A stretch of 64,000 bases of DNA, taken from assembly GCF_963259705.1 (NCBI RefSeq), contig NC_081861.1:71219623-71283622 (forward strand), read 5' to 3'. The position numbers and the translations under genes are program-made. The stretch is from Myotis daubentonii. Its lineage: Eukaryota > Chordata > Mammalia > Chiroptera > Vespertilionidae. Below the pieces are notes generated by a model, which was not told the DNA's origin, ran no database searches, and was given only the letters and a program-made list of their open reading frames with translations. Shown here one piece after another: positions 1 to 11,131 of this stretch (the stretch's first letter is position 1; each line of letters begins with the position of its first letter).

Positions 1-489
1 TTACATTTAGTTGTCATGCTTCCTTAGACTTCTCTGGACTGTGACACTCTTTCAGACTTTCCTTGTTTTTGATGACCTTGACAGTTTTGAGAAATACTGA
101 ACAGGTAATTCATAGAATGACCAGAATGACCTTGAATTTTAGTTTGACATTTTCCTCATGGTAACACAGTATTTATGAATTTGGGGAGAAAAACAGGATA
201 AGTAAAGTACAATTTTTGTCACATATCAAGGGTGTTATTAACGTTAATGATCATCAATAACCTGATCCCTTGGCTAAGGTAAAGTTCATTAGGTTATTTC
301 ACTATAAAATCATGCTTTCCCTCTCATCAGAACTGTACTGCTTAGAAGAAAGCTACCATGTGCAGCCAACAACTGGGGGGCTGTGGGAATGGAGAGTTTG
401 CTACATTGCCTTGAGGGGGTAGTAATCTACATAAATTATTTGAAATTCTCTACAGGAAAATTTTCCATTCTCTTCATTTATTTCTTAAA
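1..489. other. No gene or clear repeat seen
   Basis: AT-rich non-coding sequence before the first Helitron. I see no long reading frame, RNA gene or recognisable repeat terminus. Confidence 0.6.
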
Positions 490-1150
490 CTAATGGATTG
501 GTGCATGAAATCTGTGCACATTAAAAGGGAATTAATTAGAGGAAATATTTTAATATTGCTATTTGCCTTTACTCTATAATAGAAGTGTCAGAGATGAAAG
601 AAAATTAGTTAAATGTATATGAAAATCTCCCTCCTGTCAGAGTATGGGGTGCACAGTGGGATCTAGAGTCAAGTCCTCGCCCACCACCTGCACGAGCTTC
701 AAAAATGCAGGATACCCAGATCCAGCCAGCTCCACCAACACTGGGTGAGACCCAGACCTAGTCGGACCCACCCCCATCAAGACCCTCTGGGCTGGGGATG
801 CAGCCTCAGGTCTCCCGGCCTGGCGCCAAGTGGGAGGTGCAGCCTCAGGTCCTTTGGCCCAGTGATGGCACAGGAGGTGTGGCCTGAGGTCCCCTATCAA
901 GCCCCTCTGGGTGGGGCCATGGCCTGAGGTGCCCCATTAAGCCCTGCTGGGTGAGGGGCACAACCTGAGGACACTGTCAAGCCCTGCTGGGCAAGGGGTG
1001 CAGCCTGAGGTTCCTGTCAAGCCCTGCATGGGAGGGGGCATGGCCTGAGGTACCTCACCCTGGCCAGGCACCATTCAGCTTCAGGTCCCTGCTGTTCAGT
1101 CAAGATGCTACAGTGTCCCAGCTAATTTGCATATTCCTCTATTATATAAA
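490..1150 (-). mobile_element. Non-autonomous Helitron, variant with AT-rich 3' segment
   Basis: The left end (CTAATGG at 490, then the small palindrome around gtgcatgaaatctgtgcac) is the reverse complement of a HeliBat 3' terminus with its subterminal hairpin. The right end (ctctattatataaa, 1137-1150) is a decayed 5' terminus. Just inside the 3' end is an AT-rich segment (about 515-655) that is nearly the same in the Helitron at 53670-54254 but not in the other copies here, so the two form a subfamily. The rest is GC-rich with repeated 'caagccctgctgggtgagggg' type units. No Rep/helicase coding is present. Confidence 0.72.
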
Positions 1151-1183
1151 TAATTTATTTATGTCAGTAAAAACTTATGGGTA

Positions 1184-1873
1184 TCTTATCTAATAAAAGA
1201 GAAACATGCAAATTGACTGTACCTCCACTACACCCACAAGCCACGCCCACCAGCCAATCAGGAGTGAGTATGCAAATAAACCCAACCAAGATGGCAGTGG
1301 CCACGAAGCTGGAGCGAACAGGAGGCTTGCATTGCCCCTGGAGATGGAGGAAGCCAAGTTTCCCACCTGCCCTGGCTGGCTGTAGGCTCGCCTCAAGGAT
1401 ACAAAGTTTCAATCATAGAAGATAAATAAATCCCAGATACCTGCTTCCAGCCACTGTGGCCTCCACTCAAGGAAGGTCTGGGAGCCTGGGTTACCCTGGG
1501 CTGTGGCCAGCCGGCAAACAGCCATCAGACCCTCACCCAGGCTGGCTAGGCACCCCAGTCGGGACCCCCATCCTGAAGGGGGTGTGGCCAGCCTGAACAC
1601 GGCCCTCATCCCCTCACTCAGTCTGGCCAGGCACCCCAGTGGGGACCCTCACCCTGAAATGGGTGTGGCCAACTTGAAAACAGCCCTCAACCCCTCACCC
1701 AGGCTGGCCATGCCCCCCCAGTGGGGACCCTCACCCCATGGGGACGTGACCGGCCTGCAAACCACCACAGGCTCCTCACCCAGGCTGCGCCACGCCCCAA
1801 AGGAACTCCCACCGTGATCTGGGACACCCTTCAGGGAAAACCAGCTGGCCCTCACTCATGCACCCGGCCTCTA
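1184..1873 (+). mobile_element. Non-autonomous Helitron with ~80-bp internal repeats
   Basis: It starts with a 5' terminus TCTTATCTAATAAAAGAG and ends at the decayed hairpin and CCTCTA of a 3' terminus (1856-1873), directly abutting the next Helitron. Between about 1530 and 1800 there are three to four copies of an ~80-bp unit centred on 'ccaggcaccccagt.gggaccc'. The same module occurs in the Helitrons at 13558, 15828 and 29317. Near the 5' end are an octamer-like ATGCAAAT and the string accaagatggc. Small reading frames here are repeat-derived. Confidence 0.82.
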
Positions 1874-2334
1874 TCTATACTAATAAAAGGGTAATATGTT
1901 AATTAGATTGGAAGACCTTCCAGGAGACCTGTTGGGGGTAAGCAGACCAGCGGGGGGCCAGTTGGGAGCAAGTAGGCCATCAGTGGGGGTCATTTGGAGG
2001 TGATCATGACAGCTGGGGGGGGAGTTTAGAGTGAGCAGGCAAGCATGAGAGGCAGTTGGAGGTGATCAGGCTGGTGGGGGGGGGGCATTTGGGGGCAAGC
2101 AGGCTGGCAGGCAGAGTGGTTAGGGGCAATCAGGCAGGCAGGCAGGCAGGCAGGTGAGTGGTTAGGAGCCAGTAGTCCCGGATTGCGAGAGGGATGTCCC
2201 TCTGCCAGTTTAGGCCTGATCCCTGTAAACCAGCAGTAGGACATCCTTCAAGGGGTCCCAGATTGGAGAGGGTGCAGGCCGGGCTGAGGAGCATCCCCTC
2301 CCCCGTGCATGAATTTCATGCACCGAGCCACTAG
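1874..2334 (+). mobile_element. Non-autonomous Helitron, tandem to the previous one
   Basis: Begins TCTATACTAATAAAAGG right after the CCTCTA end of the preceding element and ends with the hairpin gtgcatgaatttcatgcac and CTAG (2331-2334), followed by T as expected for insertion between A and T. It contains a short (ggca)n run near 2130-2155. The head-to-tail junction at 1873/1874 has no intervening DNA. Confidence 0.9.
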
Positions 2335-2929
2335 TTTATTTTATAATTTGGATGGTAAACCTATGCTGCCTTATTCTACTGCTCAAATTAAAAGTTCTTC
2401 TAGCATTGGCCATTGGGAGCTGTTTCATGTGGCTGCTCTGTGCCTTTGACATATCACAGTCATGAGTTTCTATCTCCAACTCTAATCCAACACCACACGG
2501 ATTATGTAGCCTCTTCACCTGCTTGCCTTAATTTTCTCCTCAAACGGTGAGAAACCTGGTTCTCATCATCCACTATTTCATTATTTGATCAATTCCTGTG
2601 AACATGTATGATGCTTGTAAATTGTTAACCCACAACCTCATGGGAAATAAATTTATGATTTAAAATGCAGACCATAAATTTATGATATAAAACTGTACAG
2701 TTTTTTTTGTCTTTAGCTTTACATTCCCATTTATTTCCAAAGTTATTTAGGTCAGTTCAGTACCCTTTCCCCTCAGTCCCTGAGTGACATCATGTCAAGC
2801 ATTTGTAATATAATTAAATTATTTGATCACAGTCTATATTTCACCCTATGGTAATAGGAACTCCTGAGGTTTTTGTTTGTTTGTTTTTTAAATTTGCATG
2901 CATTAAGATTCATTCTTTGTGCTATAAAA
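2335..2929. other. Non-coding, nothing recognised
   Basis: AT-rich sequence without reading frames of note. A short near-duplication 'ataaatttatgat' occurs at about 2647 and 2675. Confidence 0.55.
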
Positions 2930-3577
2930 TAATATGTTTTGCCCTATACTTAGTATAATGTACCCACTATTACAGAATCATACAGAATAGTTTCACTACC
3001 TTAAAAAGTCTTCTATACTTCACCTATTCAACCCTCTCCCTCTCCAAAACCTGAAGAACCACTGATCTGCTTTTAATCTATATAGTTTTGCATTTTTAGA
3101 ATAGCATTTAAATGTGATTTACCTATGTTGTTACATAGTTCATCCTTTTATTTTTGCTAGATAGAATTTCATGATATCGATGGACCATTTTATTTATACA
3201 CTCATATATTAAAGTGCATCTTGATTCCAAGTTTTGGTGATTATGAAAACTCACTTATAAACACTCATGTGCAATTTTTGAGCTGTCATACATTTTCAAA
3301 TAAATTGAATAAATACCTAGGAGTGTGACTACTGGATCATATTCCAAGACTGTTCAGTTTTATAGGAAACTGACAAACTGTCAAAGTAGCTGCACAAATT
3401 TGTATTCTCTCTAGCAATGAATGGAAGTCCCTATTGCTCTGTTTCCTGGCAATCTTAGCTTTTCATAGGCTTGTTTGCCATTTGGATTTCTTCAGTAGCA
3501 TGTGTGTTCAGAACTTTTGTCCATGTTTAAAATCTGTATGTTTGTTTTCATAAGCTTTAAGGACCCTTTGCATATTC

Positions 3578-3580
<3 letters not shown>

Positions 3581-3634
<54 letters not shown>
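3581..3634. repeat. (TA)n microsatellite
   Basis: About 54 bases of pure TA at the left edge of the Tc1-like element. Confidence 0.95.
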
Positions 3635-3636
<2 letters not shown>

Positions 3637-3814
3637 AGTGGCCAGATTATTATGACCACCTGACATGTGTAGGCAAATTAGCTATAATTTCACGCTGAAG
3701 TTGATAGAGGGCCAGACCATTATAAATAGGGAAACAAATTATTTACCACGACAGTAGAAGTGATTTTTTTCTGAAGACATGGGTAAACAATGCGATTTAA
3801 CAGCCTTTGAATGT

Positions 3815-3874
<60 letters not shown>

Positions 3875-3919
3875 GCCTACAAACGTCAGGTGGTCATAAT
3901 AGTCTGGCCATTCAGTGTA
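3632..3919 (+). mobile_element. Tc1/mariner deletion derivative keeping a transposase N-terminus
   Basis: Inverted ends: the left ttgagtggccagattattat matches the reverse complement of the right ataatagtctggccattcag, with the following tat(gaccac) also shared; the target type is TA. An ATG at 3779 opens M-G-K-Q-C-D-L-T-A-F-E-C-G, which resembles the start of Tc1-family transposases. After 14 codons it runs into a second (TA)n tract (3818-3870) that replaces the body of the enzyme. The element is inserted in the old L1 described above. Confidence 0.78.
3818..3870. repeat. (TA)n inside the Tc1-like element
   Basis: A pure TA tract sits at the internal deletion junction of the transposon, between the transposase start and the right inverted end. 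Confidence 0.9.
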
Positions 3920-4085
3920 TAAATATATAATTTAAAAATTATATAATATTTTATTCTAGTCTGTGGCTTATTTTTTATTCTCTTAGTAGTGAATATCAGA
4001 GAGCAATTTTTTAAAAATTGTAATAAAGTTCAATTTATGAAAAGTTTCATTTATGAGTTGTGTATTTGGTGTCCTATATAAAGTA

Positions 4086-5230
4086 TCATCACCAATCCCA
4101 AAGTCACACAGCTTTTATTTTATTTTTGTGTCTATGTTGAGAGTCGCTGAGAAAAAAAGTTGAGAGTCTAATTCAAGTGATCTATGATGTGGCCCTCTCT
4201 GCCTTTTCTGACTTTTATCCACAGATGGGTCATTATAGTCACCTGATAATTAAAATCCCCCTCTGCTGAAGTCACCCTTTGGTGAGCATTACCATGGGAC
4301 ACAGATATCTTCATAACACTTTCCCATTCAGAAAGGACTATGGACATGCCTCTTTCCAAGACATTACAATTTTTCTAATCCCCTTCCTTGCAAAACTTTG
4401 ATCCTTTAGCCTGTGCACTGGTTATGGCCTCAAGATTGATACATAATTATATGTCTGGATATTTCTCTTTCCAAACAAAATAATCAAGTAGATGTATTGC
4501 CTAAAATTTGGCTCCTGGGAGGATTTCCCTTTATCACTGTCCTCCAGTGATGTTCCAAAAAAAAAAAAAGACTGCATTGTTACAGCTGTCAACATTTGGA
4601 TAATAACTGTATATCACACAGAACCATTTGTAAACTAGGCACAAATTTTCTCTCCTTTAGTCAATTGATCACCGGTATGAGAACATAGATGTGGAATGGG
4701 AGAGAGAAGGTAATGTAGAAAGAGTGGAGACTATGGGCATTCGGGCAACTTCATGTAACAATATGCCTTCAGAGCCTGCAAATACCACTTTAATTTTATT
4801 ATGGAGGGTTGCTGTGCACACCCAAATTTAAGGCTTAGTGTATCAGATAACTCGTAGTTCATAATGGATGACAAAGATTGCATAGTAACTTCTTGGGCCA
4901 TAGTTAAGAATTTTACCTTTCCTAAGAATAATTATCAAGCCAAAAGCTGTTTCTCAAGTGGTGCCAAGACCATTCAATGGAGATAAAAATATTCTTTTCC
5001 CCAATTAGCATTTGTGATAATATGGATAAACCTAGAGTGTATTACACTAAGTGAAATAAGTCAGTAGGAGAAAATTCAATATTATTTTGTATTAGTTTCA
5101 AATTCAATATTAGTTTAAAATCAATATTATTTTGTATTACTTTTAAGTGTACAGTATAGTGGTTAAACTGTTATATACTTTACAAAGTACTTCGGGTACC
5201 CACCTTGCACCATAGATAGTTATTGCAATA
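4086..5230. other. Non-coding; weak L1 3' fragment at the right
   Basis: No gene seen. From about 5020 the text 'acactaagtgaaataagtcag' resembles an L1 3' region in sense orientation, followed by a partly duplicated 'caatattattttgtatta' (5086 and 5122). The middle part is not recognised. Confidence 0.45.
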
Positions 5231-5634
5231 CTAGTGGCCCTGTGCACGAGATTTGTGCAGGCTGGGCTGATGGGGGGTTCCCCTAAGCCCAGCCTGTAGC
5301 CTCTCCAATCGGGGACCCTTTGGTGGTCAGACATCCCTCTCACAATCTGGGACCACTGGCTCCTAACCGCTCACCTGCCTGCCTGCCTGATTTCCCCCAA
5401 CTGCCTCTGCCTGCCTGATTGCCCCTAACTGCTCTACTCTGCCAGCCTGATATCGCCCCCAACTGCTCCCCCTGCCAGCCTAATCGCCCTCCACTGCCCT
5501 TCCCTCCTGGCCTGATCACCCCTAATTGCTTCTGCCTTGGCCCTACCACCATAGCTTTGTTCAGAAGAATATCTGGAAGGTCTAATGGAAGGTCTCCCAG
5601 TCTAATTAGAAAATTACCCTTTTATTAGTATAGA
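5231..5634 (-). mobile_element. Non-autonomous Helitron (first of a tandem pair)
   Basis: The 3' terminus CTAGTGGCCC with hairpin tgtgcacgagatttgtgca is at 5231-5262, and the 5' terminus tttattagtataga ends at 5634. The interior has C-rich units of the form 'cctgatcgcccctaactgc' repeated about six times, typical of this family here. It abuts the next copy directly. Confidence 0.9.
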
Positions 5635-6109
5635 CTAGAGGCCTGGTGCATGAATTCGTGCACCCGTGGGGTCCCTCAGTCTGACCTGCAAGATCGGGCC
5701 AAAACTGGCTCTCCAACATCCCCTGAGAGGTCCCGGATTGCGAGAAGGTGCAGGCTAGGCTGAGGGACCCCACTGGTGCACAATGGGGGCTGGGGAGGGA
5801 TGCGGAAGGTTGGCCAGCCAGAGACGGACCGCGGGAGGGCTCCAGGGCATCTCTGGCCCATCTCACTCAGTCCCGATCGGCCAGACCCTAGCAGCAAGCC
5901 AACCTACCAGTCAGAGCGTCTGCCCCCTGGTGGTCAGTGCACATGATAGCAACTGGTAAACTGGTCAACTGTCTTCTCCCTGGTGGTCAGTGCAAGTCAT
6001 AACAAGCAGTTGAGCAGCCTTAACATATATTAACATATTATGCTTTGATTGGTTGAACAGATGACCAGACGATCAGAAACTTAGCATATTAGGCTTTTAT
6101 CATATAGGA
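5635..6109 (-). mobile_element. Non-autonomous Helitron (second of a tandem pair)
   Basis: Starts CTAGAGGCCTGGTGCATG at 5635 and ends tttatcatatagga at 6109, followed by T. It carries two copies of the 'ccctggtggtcagtgca' block near its 5' part (about 5926 and 5977), also present in several other copies in the window. Confidence 0.9.
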
Positions 6110-7004
6110 TGTTCTGCATAGTACAATCTATGCAGCTAGAACATATATTTGTGATTGCATGGAACTGAAGGTATATGGGGTAATAGCTAAAGATTATGGT
6201 TTGTCAAACACTTTATATTCTGGCTACTAAGATAGGAAATAAATTCATTACATGAAGAATATGAACAGCATATTTTACAAACAATATTTTATTATTATCA
6301 TTGATATCCTTTTTATCTATTCTCATTATCATGTTTTTGTATTTTCAGTCCATTCTAGCAGTGATGCATGCAAATTACATCATGGCTGGTGTAGTTCTTA
6401 TCAAACTTCTTTCAGAAATAGAAGAGACCTAAGCCCTTTCTTTTATTTTTTTTTCTATTTTTTCTATTTGAAATGCTAAATCAAGTGACATTGAGACTGC
6501 CTCATATACCCAATGTCTATGCCATTGCCAGCCTTTGAACAACTTTGGAGATATAACTTCCTTGTTGGCAGATTGTCCAAACTTAGGTTTATTAAAAGAA
6601 TTAACATTTTTATACCAGATTTCCTGGTCTATTTCTTTTAATATATTGCCAAAATAAAACTTATGAGTGAGTTAACCATGCTTCTATGGTAACAGTAAGT
6701 AATGCCTCAACTGCTGCTCAGCATGTACAGAGGGAGTAGCTATCATAGTGTTAACACTACTAAGAATAGCCCAGAAATAAGTTTTAATCTTTCTCTTATT
6801 ATATAGTCTATGGCATAAAACTGAAATATTCTAATTCTTTCTTAAGTCTATGCAGAAATTGTTGCATTAGTTATTCTCTTTTAGTTCTTAAGGTGCCTCT
6901 TGCTTTCATGTACTGGGAAAATTTGTGTCTCAAATAAATTGTATATGAGATAGACAAAGATTACATTTGAAACCTAGCCAGTTTAAGTAGATTCACAATA
7001 AAAT

Positions 7005-7005
<1 letters not shown>
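6110..7005. other. Non-coding, nothing recognised
   Basis: AT-rich. A 75-codon open frame at 6252-6479 has low-complexity composition (F/Y/S rich) and no domain I recognise, so I do not call it a gene. Confidence 0.5.

Positions 7006-7048
<43 letters not shown>
7006..7048. repeat. (AC)n microsatellite
   Basis: About 21 consecutive AC units. Confidence 0.95.
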
Positions 7049-7709
7049 CTTAACACACAGAGGAAGAAGGGGAATAGTGAAGAGATGTACTAGAAAAGGG
7101 GAGTAAAGTAAAATAGTATAAAAGTTTTTTAAAAAGTGTAGATTTCTAAAGTATTCTGTCCACTCAAAGGCATTTTCCTGAGTTGTTTGTGTGGGTAATA
7201 AAAAGTTGGTACAGAAAAATATAGAGCTGTAGCAGATTCAGAAATATGTCACCTTAATTCATGAAAGAACATATTGGTCGCACCTTAGGCATCTCTAGAT
7301 ATTTCTCAGCCTTGTTTTTTATTTTTTACAAAATGGGCATTTATCATCCCATAGTAGAAGCCATTTCAGTTAATGTTGTCTTTGAAGAACTTCACATTGA
7401 ATTGCTGGTATCTTAAATAGTAAAATATAAGACATCCTGGATTTATAATAATTTGATATTATTTTATTTCTGTTACTGGGCAATTAACATTCTTTTAAAA
7501 ATAATTGAGGGTTAAAGAAAGATGTTGTATTATTTAAAAATAAGAAAGAAAATTTACTTAAGGTTCAGAAGGACATCATGTTCAGAAATTTGAAAAATCC
7601 TTTTGTAACAAAAAATAAAGAAAAAAACAGTATGAATATTTTTCAGTTTTGAGTTATACATTAATTATTTATATAATTATTTCTGTAAATAGTTGAAAAT
7701 TAGAAATAA
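7049..7709. other. Non-coding, nothing recognised
   Basis: AT-rich DNA up to the first position where homology with the 5'UTR of the L1 at 59.6 kb begins. Confidence 0.5.
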
Positions 7710-8519
7710 CTTCAGTATATCTCTAGAGAGAATGAGCAGCTGAAACAGATAACATCCACCCCTGAATTGACAAAGTATACTCAGCTGGTGAGACAGTTTA
7801 CAGCCGGGAAGTGCAGAGTTCTGCTGGAAAGGTAAAAACCAGGGACCTAGGCAGGAAAGTTTGCCAGATCTCTGAGCCCAGAGGGTCAGAGGAAGACCAT
7901 GCGACAGCCAGCCACATCCCTTGGCACAGACACAGCCCCGCACTGGGGAAAGGAAATCTGCAAGACTGGTGGCGCCGGGGGAACTTGAGATCTGGGTTCT
8001 GTAATTATGGAGGACTGAGCCTAAAGGTGGCAGCCTGAAGCACTGACCAGACCATTCAGTGCCGGTAAGAGAGGAGCTTACAGAGACTCAGTCTTCCTCA
8101 TTTTTGCGGCCGGCATTTGTTTGTTTGTTTTCACTGAACCCTGTTCATAGGACATTTTGGATACAGACACTCACCCGTGCTGAGGAGGAGGAGAAGGTGC
8201 AGATGTGTGGAATCTGGGAAAAGACTGGGGAGAGAAGGGGGTCCAGGAGAGGTGGCAGCAAATTGAGTGCTGAGTCATGCCTGAGCCCAGGACTTGGGCA
8301 GCCATTTTCTCCTGAGGATATAACTCCTCCTTCCAGCTCCCAGGCAAAGAATACAGCCACACCCAGATTCCACCCTGAATGGTATGAAGGATTAAATAAA
8401 TCTCATTAGTCCCTGGGAGTTAACAGGGTCTGGCCTATAGAGGGGCCTTCAGTCCCAGCAACAGAAAAAAAAAATCACAGACACTCCAGAAAACTGGGAT
8501 CTTAAGCCAGCCAAATGAA

Positions 8520-8971
8520 TGACACTTCAATTTTTCATTTTTATTATTTTATTATTATTTTATTAGCTCTTTTTCTTTTCTTTTTTCTTTGTTTCCTTTT
8601 TTTTTTGTTTCTTGCTCTATTTTTGCTTTTTTCTTTGTTCTCCTTTTTGGTTTGTTGCTTTATTTTCTACTTATTTTCACATTATTTTTTCATCATTCAA
8701 TTTTATTTTATTTGTACTTGTTATTTTCTATTTTTATACCATTTTTTAAATCAATTTTTTATATATTATTTTGTTCCCTTTCTGTCTCTTCTTATCCACT
8801 CATCCCTTTTCTACCTCCACTATACTGAAGTGAGGTCCTCCCCATATTTATCCAATTCTCAACCTTATTTCCTGTATATCAGCTCAGCCTCTACAGATTC
8901 TGCCCCCACCCTCTTTACTGGATGTTTGGTGTTTCTATTTGTTTGGTTTATCTATTGGTTCTATGGTGTTT

Positions 8972-9070
<99 letters not shown>

Positions 9071-9104
9071 AGATATAGATATAGATATAGATATAGATAT
9101 AGAG

Positions 9105-9135
<31 letters not shown>

Positions 9136-9180
9136 TCTTTTTCTTTTCTCTCCTATATATTTTTTCTTTTTTTCTCTCTC
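8520..9180. repeat. T-rich low complexity, then (CT)n, (TA)n and (GATATA)n
   Basis: A pyrimidine-rich tract (8520-8810), (CT)n at 8977-9020, (TA)n at 9024-9052, and about ten gatata units at 9053-9102, followed by more TA. It lies in the L1 5'UTR but has no counterpart in the L1 at 59.6 kb. Open frames of up to 179 codons here are compositional artefacts (runs of F, L, S, I and Y). Confidence 0.88.
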
Positions 9181-9369
9181 TCTGTCTTAGATATCACTTG
9201 TACTCTCTTTTCTCTCCCTTAATTCTCTTTTCTCAGGTGGTCACTTATATTGGGGATATCAGTGTCGTGAGTACATTCATGCTTAGTTCCCCTTGAGTCA
9301 TGTCTTGTTAAGGTGAATTTTATCCTGTCTGGCTAAAGTGCTACATAGCAAGCCTCATAACCAGACACC

Positions 9370-9835
9370 TGGAGAGGAGCAGCAGTGACGTGTGCAGCTC
9401 ACTCCCATCTAAAGTGCAGCAGCCATGCAAGCAGCCCTCCCCCATCCGAGGAGCAGCAAACTTGCAATCAACCTGTCCAAGTCCAAGGAGCAGTAGCCCC
9501 ACAAGCAGCCCACCACATCAGAGGAACAACATTAGCGTGCAGCCAGCCACCATTCTAGGAACAGCAGCCACGTGAGCAATCCTCCTTAGTTCAAGGAGTA
9601 GCAGCTGCGTGTGTAGCCTGCCCCCCATCCAAGGAAAAGCAGCCTCGTGATCAGCACACCCTCTGTCTGAGGAAGAGCAGCTGTGTGAGAAGCCTCCCTC
9701 CACCAGCCAGAAGAGGCACAATGGCTGTGAACACCACCCACCAGAGGAGCTGCTGCCAACTGAGGAGCAACTGCTACCACAACTGCTCAGGGAGCAACCG
9801 CAGCCCGAGGAGCCACTGCCACCCAAGGAGAAGCC
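9370..9835 (+). repeat. ~38-40-bp minisatellite in the L1 5'UTR
   Basis: About 11 diverged units with the pattern 'aggagcagcag..(c/g)cgtg.gcagcc..cccccatcc', ending about 40 bases before ORF1. The arrangement (tandem units just upstream of the first ORF) recalls promoter monomers of some mammalian L1 families; that role is only an inference. The L1 at 59.6 kb lacks the array. Confidence 0.75.
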
Positions 9836-10018
9836 TCGAAATAACTCAACATCTAGCTCTGTCAGTGAGATCAAACATGGGTAGACAAAGAAACCCCCAA
9901 GGGAAAGAAGAGGAGGACTCGCCAGAAAAGCAGCTAGGTGAAAGAGAGGCATGCAACATGTCAGAAAAAGAATTCAGATTAAGGGTTCTAGAGTGCATAA
10001 ACCGGATAGAGGAACATC

Positions 10019-10420
10019 AACAACTTATACAAGAATAAAGAAGAAACAGATGAAAAAAAAATCAATAACTTATGTAAGAATCAAAAAGAAATGGAGCCGA
10101 AACCGGTTTGGCTCAGTGGATACAGCATCGGCCTGTGGACTGAAAGGTCCCAGGTTCGATTCCGGTCAAGGGCATATACCTGACTTGCGGGCACATCCCC
10201 AGTAGGAGATGTGCAGGAGGCAACTGATCGATGTTTCTCTCTCATCGATGTTTCTAGCTCTCTAACTCTTTCCGTTCCTGCCTGTAAAAAAAAAAAAAAA
10301 ACTCAATAAAATATATATTTAAAAAAAACACAAAAACAAAAACAAAACAAACAAACAAACAAAAAGAAATGGATGAAAAAAATCAATAACTTATGTAAGA
10401 ACCAAGAGGAAATGAAGAGT
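10019..10420 (+). repeat. 42-bp (14-codon) tandem duplication in ORF1 coiled coil
   Basis: Three successive units of about 42 bases are seen: one from 10019 (aacttatacaagaataaaga), one from 10063 (aacttatgtaagaatcaaaa) and one after the SINE from 10388 (aacttatgtaagaaccaaga). The SINE has split the second unit. The L1 at 59.6 kb has a single unit. Fourteen codons equal two heptads, so the change lengthens the coiled coil without shifting its phase. Confidence 0.75.
10096..10359 (+). mobile_element. Ves SINE in L1 ORF1
   Basis: The tRNA-derived head has A-box-like 'gtttggctcagtgga' and B-box-like 'ggttcgattccggtc' stretches, a body ending near ctgcctgt, and an A-rich tail with (CAAA)n. It is flanked by a 14-bp direct repeat, caaaaagaaatgga, at 10082-10095 and 10360-10373, which proves insertion by target-primed reverse transcription. 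The internal promoter boxes are for RNA polymerase III; the copy itself looks fairly young. Confidence 0.95.
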
Positions 10421-11131
10421 GATATTAAAAACGCCATTGAAAGTTTCAACAGTAGACTAGGAGAAGTGGAGGACCAAATTAGCGAATTAGAAGACAGGGA
10501 AAAGAAACAAACCCGAACTGAACTAAAATTGGAGAAAAAAATGAAAAAATGACCAGAGCCTAAGGGAGCTATGGGACAACATGAAATGAAACAACATATG
10601 AATAATAGGGGTGGCAGAACAACAGAAAGAGGAACAAGGGTTAGAAAACCTATCGGAAGAAATAATATCAGAAAACTTCCTTGAGGTGGGGAAGAAAAAA
10701 GTCACACAAGCACAGAGAGTCCCAAACAAGATGAACCCGAAAAGACCCACACCAAGACACATCATAATTACCATAGCAAATGTTCAGGACAAAGAGAGAA
10801 TCTTAAAGGCTGCAAGAGAGAGAGAGAAAGTTACATACAAGGGATCTCCCATTAGATTATCAAATGATTTCTCAACAGAAACACATCAGGCCAGAAAAGA
10901 ATGGATGGAAATTTACAAAGTGATGCAAAGCAAGGGACTGAATCCAAGAATACTCTATCCAGCAAGGCTATCATTCAAACTTGAAGGGGAAATAAGAAGC
11001 TTCACAGACAAAAAAAGGCTAAGGGAGTTTATCACCACCAAGCCAGCAATGCAAGAAATGCCAAAGGGACTGGTGTAAAAGAAGTAAGAAAAAGGTAAGG
11101 AAAAAAAAAAAAACAGGCACAAAATTAAGAA

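Larger units (their letters stand above)
2930..4085 (-). mobile_element. Old L1 3' region (antisense), split by Tc1-like insertion
   Basis: The + strand reads as the reverse complement of a mammalian L1 3' region: 'cctaggagtgtgactactggatcatat' near 3318, 'actgacaaactgtcaaagtagctgcacaa' near 3370, then text matching the end of ORF2. The match resumes after the transposon near 3955 ('ttctagtctgtggcttatttttta'). It is strongly diverged, so it is an ancient fragment. Edges are approximate. Confidence 0.7.
9877..11078 (+). pseudogene. L1 ORF1 (RNA-binding chaperone), broken
   Basis: The ATG at 9877 opens MGRQRNPQGKEEEDSPEK, followed by a coiled-coil region, then the RRM and C-terminal domain. The last part (10602-11078) is uninterrupted and shows the conserved blocks TPRHIIITIANVQDKERILKAAR-like and SNDFSTETHQARKEW, then YPARLSFKLEGEIRSFTDKK. 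The family protein forms trimers and binds L1 RNA. Breaks: TAA at 10036, a Ves SINE at 10096-10359, frame slips near 10548, and TGA at 10599-10601 where the L1 at 59.6 kb has CGA (a CpG decay). The coiled coil carries an in-frame ~42-bp duplication (see the separate entry). Confidence 0.88.

Noticed and set aside
7677..8409. Host exons around 7811-8409
   Set aside because: The sequence aligns by eye with the 5'UTR of the L1 at 59.6 kb, so the frames are untranslated L1 sequence.
8515..9296. Overlapping open frames of 83 to 179 codons
   Set aside because: They lie in T-rich, (CT)n and (TA)n DNA and give only runs of F, L, S, I and Y; no gene.
10096..10180. tRNA-like gene
   Set aside because: The A- and B-box text belongs to a Ves SINE with target repeats and an A-rich tail; it is not a functional tRNA.
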